DNA of 64,000 nt from positions 310,001-374,000 of the forward strand of contig NZ_RCZK01000001.1 in assembly GCF_006438955.1 (NCBI RefSeq), in the 5' to 3' direction. The notes beneath the pieces were generated by a model that did no database searches, was not told the origin of the DNA, and was given only the letters and a program-made list of their open reading frames with translations. Made by a program: the position numbers and the translations under genes. Of this stretch, positions 45,175 to 54,082 are shown one piece after another. The DNA comes from Sphingomonas oligophenolica. GTDB lineage: Bacteria > Pseudomonadota > Alphaproteobacteria > Sphingomonadales > Sphingomonadaceae. How positions within the stretch are numbered: the first letter of the stretch is position 1; each line of letters begins with the position of its first letter.

Positions 45175-45594
45175 TTACGCCCCGTTGCGGTCGAGCCAGC
45201 CGGTGGCGAGCGAGCGGAGCGCCGCGCGCGGCTTAGTGCCGCCGACGACCGGGATCACGATCAATGCCATGGGGAAGAAGGTCGCAACCGCGATCAGGAT
45301 CGCGACGCCCAGCGCGAGGCCGACCCACACCGGCCGGAGCGTTTCGCCGGTCAGCGTCACGCGGCGCGGGCCGTGATCGTCGAACCAGCGCGCGGTGAGG
45401 AGTTCGCTGGTGCCGTCGAACTTGACGGTGCTGAGCCGGGGGAGCGCTCCACCCTCCATCGGTTCGGGCCGACCTGCGCGCGCGCGGGTGCCGCCGGGAC
45501 GCGTGTCGATCACCTCGAGCCGCCGCCCGCGCTCGACGATCCGGTAGCGCGACGGGGGGATGTCGGTCGGGCTGCGAGCCGCGATCCACGCCAA
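45175..45594 (-). CDS. Hypothetical membrane protein downstream of ribH; 5' end doubtful
   Basis: Codes for about 139 residues: SPTDIPPSRYRIVERGRRLE, a soluble beta-like N-terminal part, then one long hydrophobic stretch (VGLALGVAILIAVATFFPMALIVIP, written here only as residues about 90-115) near the C-terminus. The only start in this frame is a TTG at 45594 with no ribosome site. An ATG in another frame at 45634, one base after the ribH stop, would give MSPVGPSVEKR and then need a frame change to join SAADLAWIAARS. It may therefore be a frameshifted gene of the riboflavin operon. Confidence 0.6.
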   Translation of the reverse strand: MAWIAARSPTDIPPSRYRIVERGRRLEVIDTRPGGTRARAGRPEPMEGGALPRLSTVKFDGTSELLTARWFDDHGPRRVTLTGETLRPVWVGLALGVAILIAVATFFPMALIVIPVVGGTKPRAALRSLATGWLDRNGA

Positions 45595-45636
45595 GTCGGC
45601 GGCGCTTCTCGACCGAAGGCCCGACCGGCGACATCG

Positions 45637-46056
45637 TCAGCCCAGCCGGTCCCGGAGCGCGAGCATCGCGAGCGCGGCGTGGGCTGCGCCGCCGCCCTTG
45701 TCGAGCTGCGCGGGGTCGGCGCGGGCGATCGCCTGGGCTTCGTTTTCGGTGGTCAGAATGCCGTTGCCGATCGCGATGCCGTCGAGGGTGAGCGCCATGA
45801 TCCCGCGCGCGCTTTCGCCCGCGACGATCTCGAAATGATAGGTTTCGCCGCGGATGACGACGCCGAGCGCGACATAGGCGTCGTAGCGGTCGGTGCCGAT
45901 GCCGAGCGCGATGGCGCCGGGGATTTCGAGCGCGCCGGGGACGGTGATCGTCTCATGCGTGTGCCCTGCGGCCTCGATCGCGGCGCGTGCGCCCGCGACG
46001 AGCAGGTCGTTGAGGTGGTCGTAGAAGCGGGCTTCGATGATGAGGACGTGGGCCAT
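45637..46056 (-). CDS. ribH: 6,7-dimethyl-8-ribityllumazine synthase
   Basis: Penultimate step of riboflavin synthesis: condenses 5-amino-6-ribitylaminouracil with dihydroxybutanone phosphate. The protein is 139 residues, at the short end for the family. Seen are [18 protein letters not shown] (substrate loop with the usual FY), [12 protein letters not shown], the catalytic His in [15 protein letters not shown], and [15 protein letters not shown]. It lies 93 bases after ribB on the same strand; that gap holds a palindromic repeat. Confidence 0.96.
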   Translation of the reverse strand: MAHVLIIEARFYDHLNDLLVAGARAAIEAAGHTHETITVPGALEIPGAIALGIGTDRYDAYVALGVVIRGETYHFEIVAGESARGIMALTLDGIAIGNGILTTENEAQAIARADPAQLDKGGGAAHAALAMLALRDRLG

Positions 46057-46072
46057 CTATATTCCTTGCGGC

Positions 46073-46144
46073 GTCACCCCGGGCTCGACCCGGGGTCCCG
46101 CTGTCATCAAAAAAGCGGGACGCCGGCTCAATGGCCGGGGTGAC
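46073..46144. repeat. Palindromic extragenic repeat between ribB and ribH
   Basis: The outer arms GTCACCCCGG (46073) and CCGGGGTGAC (ending 46144) are perfect complements, with CCCGCT/AGCGGG further in and a smaller CCCCGGG-TCGA-CCCGGGG hairpin on the left. The pattern is that of the common GTCACCCCGGnnTCGACCCGGGGTCC family of alphaproteobacterial extragenic repeats. It fills the gap inside the riboflavin operon. Confidence 0.8.
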
Positions 46145-46149
46145 GGAGG

Positions 46150-47286
46150 TCAGTCGACGTCGATCGCGCGTTCGCCGACGATCGAGAGGCCGTAGCCGTC
46201 GAGCCCGACGAGCGTGTGATGCGTGTTGGTGAGCAGCACCATCTCCTCGACCCCGAGTTCGGTGAGGATCATCGCGCCGACGCCGTAATCGCGCAATTCC
46301 TCCATGTCCGCCTTTGGCAGCGTGCCGGTCTTCATCTTGAGCGCGACGGTGAACGCGTCCGACCGCTGTTTGTTAATGACGACGATGACGCCCGCGCCTT
46401 CCTCGCCGATGATTTCCATCGAGCGCTGGAGCAGGCTGGCGCGTTCGCTGTCTTCGCCGAACACGTCGGCGAAGGTCGACAGCGCGTGCATCCGGACCAG
46501 CGTCGGCGTGTTGGGATCGACCTTACCCTTGACCAGCGCGATCTGTTCGGTGCCGGTCGCCTTGTTCCAATAGGTGAGCGCGGTCCACTCGCCGCCCCAG
46601 CGGCTAGTGAACTTCGCCTCGGCGCGCTTTTCGACGAGATGGTCGTGGCGGCGGCGGTACGCGATCAGGTCGCGGATCGTGCCGATCTTGAGGTTGTGAT
46701 GCTGCGCGAAGGCAACGAGGTCGTCGAGGCGGGCCATCGTGCCGTCCTCGTTCATGATCTCGCAGATCACGCCCGACGGATTGAGCCCGGCGAGGCGGGC
46801 GACATCGACCGCGGCTTCGGTATGCCCGGTGCGCACCAGTACGCCGCCGTCGCGCGCGACCAAGGGAAAGACGTGGCCGGGGGTGACGATTTCGTCCTTC
46901 GACTTCGACGAATCGATCGCGACCGCGATGGTGCGCGCGCGATCGGCGGCGCTGATCCCGGTGGTGACGCCGTCGCGCGCCTCGATCGAGGTGGTGAAGG
47001 CGGTTTCGTAGCGGGTGCCGTTGTGGCGGCTCATCAGGTCGAGCCCGAGTTCGTCGACGCGCTTCTTGGTCAATGCGAGGCAGACGAGCCCGCGGCCGTA
47101 TTTGGCCATGAAGTTGATCTTTTCGGGCGTCGCCATCTGCGCGGGAACGACCAGGTCACCCTCGTTCTCGCGATCCTCGTCGTCGACCAGGATGAAGATA
47201 CGACCGTTGCGCGCCTCGTCGATCATCTCCTCCGGGCTGGAAAGGAAGCCGTGGCGCAACCGGGACAGCTCAGGCTTATTTGGCAC
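46150..47286 (-). CDS. ribB: 3,4-dihydroxy-2-butanone-4-phosphate synthase with degenerate GTP cyclohydrolase II half
   Basis: A 378-residue two-domain protein. Residues about 15-215 are an intact DHBP synthase: [65 protein letters not shown]. The C-terminal part aligns with GTP cyclohydrolase II ([30 protein letters not shown]), but the three zinc-binding cysteines and the adjacent catalytic residues are absent. This RibBX-like arrangement is common in alphaproteobacteria, so cyclohydrolase II must come from elsewhere. It starts at GTG 47286, inside the end of ribE (11-base overlap). Confidence 0.95.
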   Translation of the reverse strand: MPNKPELSRLRHGFLSSPEEMIDEARNGRIFILVDDEDRENEGDLVVPAQMATPEKINFMAKYGRGLVCLALTKKRVDELGLDLMSRHNGTRYETAFTTSIEARDGVTTGISAADRARTIAVAIDSSKSKDEIVTPGHVFPLVARDGGVLVRTGHTEAAVDVARLAGLNPSGVICEIMNEDGTMARLDDLVAFAQHHNLKIGTIRDLIAYRRRHDHLVEKRAEAKFTSRWGGEWTALTYWNKATGTEQIALVKGKVDPNTPTLVRMHALSTFADVFGEDSERASLLQRSMEIIGEEGAGVIVVINKQRSDAFTVALKMKTGTLPKADMEELRDYGVGAMILTELGVEEMVLLTNTHHTLVGLDGYGLSIVGERAIDVD

Positions 47287-47881
47287 GATAATGCTCCATC
47301 CGTTGGAGGTAGCGGGCGAGGACGTCGATCTCGATGTTGACCGCCTGCCCGGCGTCGAGCGCGCCGAGCGTCGTCATCGCTTGGGTATGCGGGATGATGT
47401 TGACCGCGAAATCGGTAGTGTTGCCGTCGTCCTTGACCGCATTGACGGTCAGCGAGACGCCGTCGATCGTGACCGACCCCTTGGTCGCAAGGAAGGGCGC
47501 GATCTCGGTGCCGACGCGAAACCCGATCCGCTTCGAATCGCCGTCGGCGCAGACGCCGATCACTGCGGCGATGCCGTCGACATGGCCGGTGACGATATGC
47601 CCGCCGAGCTCGTCGCCCAGCGCCATCGCGCGTTCGAGGTTGAGGCGCTTGCCCTCGGTCCATTGCCCTTGCGCGGTGCACGCGATCGTCTCGCCCGATA
47701 CGTCGACCGCGAACCAACCCGATCCCTTGTCGACCACGGTGAGGCACACGCCCGAGCACGCGATCGATGCGCCGAGGTCGATGGTCGTGGTGTCGTAGGC
47801 GGTGCGCACGACGATGCGCGTGTCGCCCGTTCGCTCGATCGATTCGATCGCGCCGATATCGGAGATGATTCCGGTAAACAT
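47276..47881 (-). CDS. ribE: Riboflavin synthase, alpha chain type
   Basis: Last step: dismutates two lumazine molecules to riboflavin and the ribitylaminouracil. The protein is 201 residues with two lumazine-binding repeats: MFTGIISDIGAIESIE with GASIACSGVCLTVVD, and GGHIVTGHVDGIAAVIG with GSVTIDGVSLTVNAV. Its ATG overlaps the ribD stop by one base (TGATG) and its end overlaps ribB, so translation of ribD-ribE-ribB is coupled. Confidence 0.96.
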   Translation of the reverse strand: MFTGIISDIGAIESIERTGDTRIVVRTAYDTTTIDLGASIACSGVCLTVVDKGSGWFAVDVSGETIACTAQGQWTEGKRLNLERAMALGDELGGHIVTGHVDGIAAVIGVCADGDSKRIGFRVGTEIAPFLATKGSVTIDGVSLTVNAVKDDGNTTDFAVNIIPHTQAMTTLGALDAGQAVNIEIDVLARYLQRMEHYRAK

Positions 47882-48948
47882 CAGGCTGCCTCGTAGACCT
47901 CGACCCGATCGCTGCCAAGCTGGCGCGCGTCGTGGAGCCGCCAGCGCCCGTGCGCGGCGGCGAGGTCGGTGAGGCCGATGTCGCCGAGCGCGGGGGTGCC
48001 GCCACCGATCAGGATCGGCGCGCGGTAGAGGATGAGGCGGTCGACGAGGTTGGCGCGGAGAAACGCGGCGGCGGTCTGCGCGCCGCCTTCGACGAGGAGG
48101 TGGTCGGCGGGGAGGGTGCTTATGGCGGCGGGGGAGGTGAGCCAGATATTGTCCTCTCCCTTCCCACCGGCTGCGCCGGCGGGCACCTGCCCTCTCCCGC
48201 CGGGAGAGCGAGGGAGGCGCAACGCGCCGGAAGGGTGAGGGCGGGAGGCGGACAGGATGACTCGCAGTGGCGACCGCTCTTCCAACCCCGGAAGTCGCAC
48301 GTCGAGTGCGGGCGAATCCGCCTCCCACGTCCCCCGCCCGACCAGGATCGCGTCGTGCCGGCTGCGCTCCAGATGCGCGTGGGCGCGCGCGTCGGGGCCG
48401 GTGATCCAGCGGCTGGTGCCGTCGGCGAGCGCGATGCAGCCGTCGAGGCTGGTCGCGAGCTTCAGGGTGACGTGCGGGCGGCGGTGGCGCTGGCGGGTCA
48501 GGAAGCCCGCGATCGCGCGCGCGGCGTCGGCGGCGCGGATATCGGTCTGCGTCGCGATTCCTGCCGCCGCGAGCCGCGCGAGGCCGGTGCCGTCGGTGCG
48601 CGGGTCGGGATCACGCAGCGCGACGACGACGCGCGCGATGCCCGCCGCGACGAGCAGGTCGGCGCACGCGGGGCCGCGCGGCGATTCATGCGCGCACGGT
48701 TCGAGCGTGGTGTAGCAAGTTGCGCCGCGCGACTTCGCGCCCGCGGCCGCGAGCGCCATCGCTTCGGCGTGGGGGCGGCCACCGGGCTGGGTCCAGCCGC
48801 GCCCGACGACGCGGCCGTCGTTGATGATCACGCAGCCGACATTGGGATTGGGGGCGGTCCGCCCGCGCCCGCGCTCGCCTAGCGCCAGCGCCGCGCCCAT
48901 CCAGCGATCGTCGTCGCGCCCCGACTCGCGGGCGGTCAGATTCCCCAT
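47881..48948 (-). CDS. ribD: Bifunctional riboflavin deaminase/reductase RibD
   Basis: Second and third steps of riboflavin synthesis. The protein is 355 residues. The deaminase domain has APNPNVGCVIINDGRVVG, the zinc ligands HAEAMAL, and TTLEPCAHESPRGPACADLL. The reductase domain has VTLKLATSLDGCIALADGTS and the C-terminal VEGGAQTAAAFLRANLVDRL. Residues about 236-265 (GALRLPRSPGGRGQVPAGAA then GGKGEDN) are not reductase sequence but the in-frame translation of a palindromic repeat. The ATG at 48948 overlaps the preceding membrane protein gene by 13 bases. Confidence 0.95.
   Translation of the reverse strand: MGNLTARESGRDDDRWMGAALALGERGRGRTAPNPNVGCVIINDGRVVGRGWTQPGGRPHAEAMALAAAGAKSRGATCYTTLEPCAHESPRGPACADLLVAAGIARVVVALRDPDPRTDGTGLARLAAAGIATQTDIRAADAARAIAGFLTRQRHRRPHVTLKLATSLDGCIALADGTSRWITGPDARAHAHLERSRHDAILVGRGTWEADSPALDVRLPGLEERSPLRVILSASRPHPSGALRLPRSPGGRGQVPAGAAGGKGEDNIWLTSPAAISTLPADHLLVEGGAQTAAAFLRANLVDRLILYRAPILIGGGTPALGDIGLTDLAAAHGRWRLHDARQLGSDRVEVYEAA
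48154..48242. repeat. Palindromic repeat lying in frame inside ribD
   Basis: About 89 bases of nested inverted repeats in the usual style of intergenic elements: CCCTTCC...GGAAGGG at the outside, CACCGGC-TGC-GCCGG, and CTCTCCCGCCGGGAGAG in the middle. The ribD frame stays open through it, adding about 30 residues rich in Gly, Pro, Arg and Ala between two reductase strands. It resembles extragenic elements here in base pattern but none of them is an exact copy. Confidence 0.78.
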
Positions 48949-49283
48949 TTGCTCAACGTATCGTCGAGCTTCTTGAACTGTGCGCGGCGCGCGTCGCGTT
49001 GCGCCTGTTGGTCGGCCAGGCGCTTGGCCTTCACCTTCTGGTCGATCTTCTGCGCGGCGCGGATTTCAGCGTCGGTGCGACTCATCGGCCATTGTTCGAC
49101 ATAGATGATGTCGGCGCGATACGGCGGCGGCGCGATGTCGTTGCGCGCGAACAGATAGATGAGGAAGCCGGTGGCCGCCATCGCGAGCATCAGAAACACG
49201 ATCTCGTATGGCGGGCGGGTGGCGAGGTACGAGCGAAGATCCTGAATCGCGCGGACCGGGGAGAAGCGGGCGAAGAACGACAT
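48936..49283 (-). CDS. Hypothetical single-pass membrane protein heading the riboflavin operon
   Basis: A 115-residue protein with one transmembrane helix (about residues 28-46), a short periplasmic-type segment (PPPYRADIIYVEQWPMSRT) and a long Lys/Arg/Gln-rich coiled-coil tail (KIDQKVKAKRLADQQAQRD). The stretch VEQWPMSRTDAEIRAAQK looks conserved, but I cannot name a family. Its end overlaps the ribD start by 13 bases, so it is cotranslated with the riboflavin genes; a link to flavin transport or localisation is only a guess. Confidence 0.82.
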   Translation of the reverse strand: MSFFARFSPVRAIQDLRSYLATRPPYEIVFLMLAMAATGFLIYLFARNDIAPPPYRADIIYVEQWPMSRTDAEIRAAQKIDQKVKAKRLADQQAQRDARRAQFKKLDDTLSKWGI

Positions 49284-49348
49284 GCGGCCAAGATAAGCGG
49301 GCGGGGCCGACGATGCCAGCCCCGCCACCGGGTTGTGCTGCCGCCTCA

Positions 49349-50680
49349 TCAGCCCGCCGCAAGCCGTTCGATCGCCCGCTCCCGCCCGATCAGCGGGAGC
49401 AGCGCGGCCATGTCGGGGCCTGAACCGCGCGCGGTGAGCGCCTGGCGAAGCGGCAGGAACAGCGGCTTGCCTTTGCGCCCGGTTTCCGCCTTCAGCGCTG
49501 CGGTGAGCGCGTGCCAGGGGTCGGTGGACCAGTCGATCGTCGCGGCGAGCGCGGCGGCGCGGTCGAGGAAGCCGCGGGTGTCGGCGTCGACCACGGGCGG
49601 GTCGATCGGGCCTTCGACCACGTGCCACCAGTCGGCGACATCGCCGAGCGTGGTGAGGTTGGGGCGAATCGCCAGCCACGCCGCTTCGTCGACGCCCGCT
49701 GGCACGCGGTCCACGACCACGCCATGGGGCAGCTGGTGGAGGATGCGCGCGTTGAGCTGCGCGAGTTCGGCCTCGTCGAACCGCGCGGGGGCGCGGCCGA
49801 AGCGCGCGAAATCGAAACTGTCGACCAGCTTCTCGCGATCGACGATCGGTTCGACCGGGTCGCTGGTCCCGAGCCGCGCGAGCAGCGCGACGATCGCCTG
49901 CGGTTCGATCCCCGAGTTGCGGAAATGATCGACCCCGAGCGAGCCGAGCCGCTTCGATAGCTTGCCCTCGGTGCCGGTCAGCAACGCCTCGTGCGCGAAG
50001 CGGGGGGGCTCGACGCCCATCGCGGCGAACATCTGGAGCTGGAGCGCAGTGTTCGAGACGTGATCCTCGCCGCGGACGACATGGGTGATGCCGAGATCGG
50101 CGTCGTCGATCGCGCTGGGCAGCATGTAGAGCCACGAACCGTCGGCGCGGCGGATGACGGGGTCGCTCATCGTCGCGGCGGCGAAATGCTGGGGGCCGCG
50201 GATCAGGTCGTCCCATTCGATTCCCGCATCATGGTCGAGCCGGAACCGCCAGTGCGGCTTGACGCCATCGGCGTCGAACGCCGCGCGCGCTGCGTCGGTC
50301 AACGCCAGCGCGGCGCGATCGTAGATCGGGGGGAGGCCCCGCCCCAACTGGATCTTGCGCTTGAGGTCGAGTTCCTGCGCGGTTTCGTACGCGGGGTAGA
50401 CGCGCCCCGCCGCGACGAGATCGTCGAACCGCGCCTGGTAGAGCACGAAGCGTTCCGACTGGCGGACCATCGCGTCGGGTTCGAGCCCGAGCCAGGCGAG
50501 ATCGGCGCGGATGCCGTCGACGAACCGTTCCTCGCTGCGGTCGGCATCGGTGTCGTCGATCCGGAGGACGAAGCGCCCGCCGTGCTGGCGCGCGAACAGC
50601 CAATTGTGGAGCGCGGCGCGGATGTTGCCGACGTGGAGCGCGCCGGTCGGCGACGGCGCGAAACGGGTGGTGACGGTCAT
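49349..50680 (-). CDS. gltX: Glutamyl-tRNA synthetase
   Basis: Class I aminoacyl-tRNA synthetase of 443 residues. The first signature is FAPSPTGALHVGNIRAALHN and the second GKLSKRLG; between them lie FVLRIDDTDADRSEERFVDG and ITHVVRGEDHVSNTALQ. The C-terminal half is an all-helical anticodon-binding domain, shorter than in the E. coli enzyme. Many alphaproteobacteria carry two GltX paralogues, one of which may favour tRNA(Gln); which this is cannot be told. The ATG at 50680 begins MTVTTRFAPSPTG. It diverges from prs. Confidence 0.95.
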   Translation of the reverse strand: MTVTTRFAPSPTGALHVGNIRAALHNWLFARQHGGRFVLRIDDTDADRSEERFVDGIRADLAWLGLEPDAMVRQSERFVLYQARFDDLVAAGRVYPAYETAQELDLKRKIQLGRGLPPIYDRAALALTDAARAAFDADGVKPHWRFRLDHDAGIEWDDLIRGPQHFAAATMSDPVIRRADGSWLYMLPSAIDDADLGITHVVRGEDHVSNTALQLQMFAAMGVEPPRFAHEALLTGTEGKLSKRLGSLGVDHFRNSGIEPQAIVALLARLGTSDPVEPIVDREKLVDSFDFARFGRAPARFDEAELAQLNARILHQLPHGVVVDRVPAGVDEAAWLAIRPNLTTLGDVADWWHVVEGPIDPPVVDADTRGFLDRAAALAATIDWSTDPWHALTAALKAETGRKGKPLFLPLRQALTARGSGPDMAALLPLIGRERAIERLAAG

Positions 50681-50772
50681 CCCCGAGGCTGTAGGCGCGA
50701 CCGCGGGACCGGCAAAGCCCTTCCGATCCGCGGAATGCGCGATTAAGGCGACGCCTTCGGGAGACGACACGC

Positions 50773-51708
50773 ATGAAACTGATGACCGGCAATTCGAACC
50801 TGCCGCTGGCACGCGAGATCGCAGGCTATCTCGAGATCCCGCTGACCGACGCGCTGGTGCGGCGCTTCGCCGACGAGGAAATCTTCGTCGAAATCCAGGA
50901 AAATGTCCGCGGCGAGGACGTGTTCGTGCTCCAGTCGACCGGGTTTCCCGCCAACGACAACCTGATGGAATTGCTGATCATGACCGATGCGCTGAAGCGC
51001 GCGTCGGCGAAGCGGATCACCGCGGTGATTCCCTATATGGGCTATGCGCGGCAAGACCGGAAACCGGGACCGCGGACCCCGATCTCGGCCAAGCTTGTCG
51101 CCAATCTGATCACCGTCGCAGGTGCCGACCGGGTGCTGTCGGTCGACTTGCACGCGGGGCAGATCCAGGGGTTTTTCGATATCCCGACCGACAATCTGTA
51201 CGCCGCGCCGGTGATGAGCGCGGACATCAATGCGCGGTTCAAGGGCAAGAACATGATGATCGTGTCGCCCGACGTCGGCGGGGTGGTGCGCGCGCGGCAA
51301 CTCGCCAAGCGACTCGACAACGCGCCGCTCGCGATCGTCGACAAGCGCCGCGAGCGCGCGGGCGAATCGGAGGTGATGAACATCATCGGCGAGGTCGAGG
51401 GGCGGTTCTGCATCCTGATCGACGATATCGTCGATTCGGCAGGCACCCTATGCAATGCGGCCGCCGCGCTGAAGGAAGCGGGTGCGGAGGATGTGGTCGC
51501 CTATGTCACCCACGGCGTGCTGTCGGGCGGCGCGGTCGCGCGGGTCGAGGGATCGGAACTGCGCGAACTGGTGATCACCGATTCGATCGGCAACCATGAT
51601 TCGATTCGCAGCGCGGGCAAGATTCGCCATCTCCCCATCGCGGCGCTGCTCGGCGAGGCGATCAAGCGGATCGCGGACGAGACGAGCGTGTCGTCGCTGT
51701 TCGATTGA
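50773..51708 (+). CDS. prs: Ribose-phosphate pyrophosphokinase
   Basis: Makes PRPP from ribose-5-phosphate and ATP for nucleotide, histidine and tryptophan synthesis. The protein is 311 residues, standard class I. Seen are [47 protein letters not shown], the flexible metal-binding loop [20 protein letters not shown] and the PRPP-binding [17 protein letters not shown]. The start follows GGGAGACGACACGC. It is monocistronic and is followed by a hairpin. Confidence 0.97.
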   Translation: MKLMTGNSNLPLAREIAGYLEIPLTDALVRRFADEEIFVEIQENVRGEDVFVLQSTGFPANDNLMELLIMTDALKRASAKRITAVIPYMGYARQDRKPGPRTPISAKLVANLITVAGADRVLSVDLHAGQIQGFFDIPTDNLYAAPVMSADINARFKGKNMMIVSPDVGGVVRARQLAKRLDNAPLAIVDKRRERAGESEVMNIIGEVEGRFCILIDDIVDSAGTLCNAAAALKEAGAEDVVAYVTHGVLSGGAVARVEGSELRELVITDSIGNHDSIRSAGKIRHLPIAALLGEAIKRIADETSVSSLFD

Positions 51709-51784
51709 TTGCTCCCCTGCCTTGAAAGTAGAGGAGAGGAGTCAGTGATTGCTCAGTGGGGCCACGACGACGGCAAAGCCGCCG

Positions 51785-51817
51785 TCGGACGGGTTCGCCT
51801 TGCGAACCGCCGTCCGG
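51785..51817. repeat. Stem-loop downstream of prs
   Basis: TCGGACGGGTTCGCCTTGCG then AACCGCCGTCCGG folds as GGTTCGC/GCGAACC around CTT, extended by CGGACG/CGTCCG past a small bulge. There is no T-run on either strand, so a Rho-independent terminator is not supported; it may protect the prs mRNA 3' end or simply be a repeat. Confidence 0.55.
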
Positions 51818-51862
51818 TCGATCGCTTGCGCGTGCCGCGCATTGGCGCGGGCGTGGCCGCGC

Positions 51863-52195
51863 CTAGCGGTTCGACAACGCAATAATATGGTCGAGCACCG
51901 CGGGATGGAGCGGTTTGGCGAAGGCGCAGCCGTATTTGAACTTGTCGCGCCAGGCGACCACCGCCTCGAGACCCGCGAGTCCCGGCAGCGTCAGCCAAAC
52001 GACGGTGCCGGGCCAGAGCGTGAAGCTGGTTTCGGCGCGAAACCCCGACATCGACAGGTCGGTGACCTCGATCTCGAACCGGGTCTGCCCCCGATCGCGC
52101 AGGTGCGCGCGCATCTTGACGGACTTGCGCAGCGCGCGGCGCGCGTCCTCGTCGATGATGGCCTTGAAAGGCGCATTGAAACTCGGCTGTTCCAT
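51863..52195 (-). CDS. PilZ-domain protein
   Basis: A 110-residue single PilZ domain. The N-terminal basic stretch RRALRKSVKMRAHLRD is where the RxxxR part of the c-di-GMP site falls, and TDLSMSGFRAE is the D/NxSxxG motif; later strands include LWPGTVVWLTLPG and FKYGCAF. c-di-GMP binding is plausible but the RxxxR motif is not perfectly placed, so affinity is uncertain. It lies downstream of crtZ on the same strand order and converges on prs. Confidence 0.85.
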   Translation of the reverse strand: MEQPSFNAPFKAIIDEDARRALRKSVKMRAHLRDRGQTRFEIEVTDLSMSGFRAETSFTLWPGTVVWLTLPGLAGLEAVVAWRDKFKYGCAFAKPLHPAVLDHIIALSNR

Positions 52196-52220
52196 GACGC
52201 GCCTTGTGCCACGCCAGTGG

Positions 52221-52739
52221 TTACTTTTCGGCTAATGCGCGATCCGGCTGCGGCGCGCGGATGCCCTGGCGGTCGCGGCGCTTGATTTCGGCCTTCAACC
52301 TTGCGGGATCGGGGGCGACCAGAAAGCCGAAGCTGACGGTGCCGCGCCGGGTTTCGACGACGTGGTGCAGCCGGTGCGCCTGGATGATCCGCTTCATATA
52401 GGTCGAGCGGGGCAGGTAGCGCGTCGGAATGCGGTTATGGACGATGATGTCGTGGAAGCCGAAATAGATCGCGCCATAGGCGGCGATGCCCGCGCCGATC
52501 CACGCATGGCCCGGCCACCAGCCGAGGCTGACCCCGCCGAGGATCAGCGTGATCGACGGCAGCGCGAAGATCACCGCGTAGAGATCGTTGAGTTCCCACT
52601 TGCCCTCGCGATGGCGGTGGTGGCTGGCGTGGAGGAACCAGCCGGGGCCATGCATCACCCAGCGGTGCATGACATAGGCGAACCCCTCCATGCCGATGAC
52701 GGTGACGAGCAAGAGCAGGATTCCGAGCGGCCAGGACAT
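52221..52739 (-). CDS. crtZ: Beta-carotene hydroxylase
   Basis: A 172-residue membrane non-heme di-iron enzyme that adds hydroxyl groups to the beta rings of carotenoids (zeaxanthin or nostoxanthin pathway of yellow sphingomonads). All histidine boxes are visible: YVMHRWVMHGPGWFLHASHH with RH, GFHDIIVHNR and AHRLHHVV, plus the conserved ELNDLYAVIFA. It starts with MSWPLGILLLLVTVIGMEGF, the first transmembrane helix. It diverges from sucC. Confidence 0.95.
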   Translation of the reverse strand: MSWPLGILLLLVTVIGMEGFAYVMHRWVMHGPGWFLHASHHRHREGKWELNDLYAVIFALPSITLILGGVSLGWWPGHAWIGAGIAAYGAIYFGFHDIIVHNRIPTRYLPRSTYMKRIIQAHRLHHVVETRRGTVSFGFLVAPDPARLKAEIKRRDRQGIRAPQPDRALAEK

Positions 52740-52862
52740 GCGAGTTCATATAGTGGCGACCGCCGGTGAAGGCGAGCGGGGTGAGCGGGGGTGGATTCAC
52801 CCGTCGCCTTATGCTTTAGGCCGGTCCATTCCCGTTTTTCGAAAAAAGCCGAGGGCCGCTTC

Positions 52863-54062
52863 ATGAACATCCACGAATATCAGGCGAAGGAACTGCTGGC
52901 CACGTTCGGCGTCCCCGTTCCCGCGGGCTTCGGTGCGCTGAGCGTCGAGGAAGCTGTGGCGGCGGCGGGCAAGCTGCCCGGACCGCTCTATGTCGTCAAG
53001 GCGCAGATCCATGCGGGCGGCCGCGGCAAGGGCAAGTTCAAGGAACTCGGCCCCGACGCCAAGGGCGGCGTCCGCCTCGCCAAGACCGCGGACGAGGTGC
53101 GCGCGGCGGCGACCGACATGCTCGGCAACACGCTGGTCACGATCCAGACCGGCGACGCGGGCAAGCAGGTCAACCGCCTCTACGTCACCGACGGGGTCGA
53201 CATCGCCAAGGAATTCTACCTCGCGTTGCTGGTCAACCGCGCCACGGGTCGCATCTCGATGGTCGCGTCGACCGAGGGCGGGATGGACATCGAGACCGTC
53301 GCGCACGACACGCCGGAAAAGATCCACAGCATCGACATCGATCCCGCGACCGGCTTCATGCCGCATCACGGCCGCGCGGTCGCCGCCGCGCTCGAGCTGA
53401 CCGGCGATCTCGCCAAGCAGGCGACCAACACCGCGTCGAAACTGTACGACGCCTTCATCGGCACCGACGCCGAGCAGATCGAGATCAACCCGCTCGCGGT
53501 GACCGATGACGGCAAGCTGATGGTGCTCGACGCCAAGATGGCATTCGACGGCAACGCGATGTTCCGCCACCAGGACCTGATGGAACTGCGCGACGAGAGC
53601 GAGGAGGACGCGTCCGAACTCGAGGCGAGCAAGTACGACCTCGCGTACATCAAGCTCGATGGCGACATCGGCTGCATGGTCAATGGTGCGGGCCTCGCGA
53701 TGGCGACGATGGATATCATCAAGCTGAACGGCATGTTCCCCGCCAACTTCCTCGACGTCGGCGGCGGTGCCACGACCGAGAAAGTGACCGCGGCGTTCAA
53801 GATCATCCTGGCCGATCCCAATGTGAAGGGAATTTTGGTCAATATCTTCGGCGGGATCATGAAGTGCGACATCATCGCCGACGGGATCGTCGCGGCGGCG
53901 AAGGAAGTGAACCTTTCGGTGCCGCTGGTGGTTCGGTTGGAAGGCACGAACGTCGCGGCGGGCAAGGACATTTTGTCCAATTCCGGCCTGGCGATCGTGC
54001 CTGCTAACGATCTGGGCGATGCGGCGCGGAAGATCGTCGCCGAGGTGAAGAAGGCCGCCTGA
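52863..54062 (+). CDS. sucC: Succinyl-CoA synthetase beta subunit (ADP-forming)
   Basis: ATP-grasp subunit of the TCA-cycle enzyme converting succinyl-CoA to succinate with ATP formation. The protein is 399 residues beginning [20 protein letters not shown]. Seen are [76 protein letters not shown] and [17 protein letters not shown]. The ATG follows GAGGGCCGCTTC. The partner subunit gene sucD does not follow; etfB does, after a repeat. Confidence 0.97.
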   Translation: MNIHEYQAKELLATFGVPVPAGFGALSVEEAVAAAGKLPGPLYVVKAQIHAGGRGKGKFKELGPDAKGGVRLAKTADEVRAAATDMLGNTLVTIQTGDAGKQVNRLYVTDGVDIAKEFYLALLVNRATGRISMVASTEGGMDIETVAHDTPEKIHSIDIDPATGFMPHHGRAVAAALELTGDLAKQATNTASKLYDAFIGTDAEQIEINPLAVTDDGKLMVLDAKMAFDGNAMFRHQDLMELRDESEEDASELEASKYDLAYIKLDGDIGCMVNGAGLAMATMDIIKLNGMFPANFLDVGGGATTEKVTAAFKIILADPNVKGILVNIFGGIMKCDIIADGIVAAAKEVNLSVPLVVRLEGTNVAAGKDILSNSGLAIVPANDLGDAARKIVAEVKKAA

Positions 54063-54082
54063 ACGACAACCGTCGCCTCCCA

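Noticed and set aside
46150..47286. Bifunctional RibBA with active GTP cyclohydrolase II
   Set aside because: The zinc-binding cysteines of the cyclohydrolase domain are missing, so only the DHBP synthase activity is claimed.
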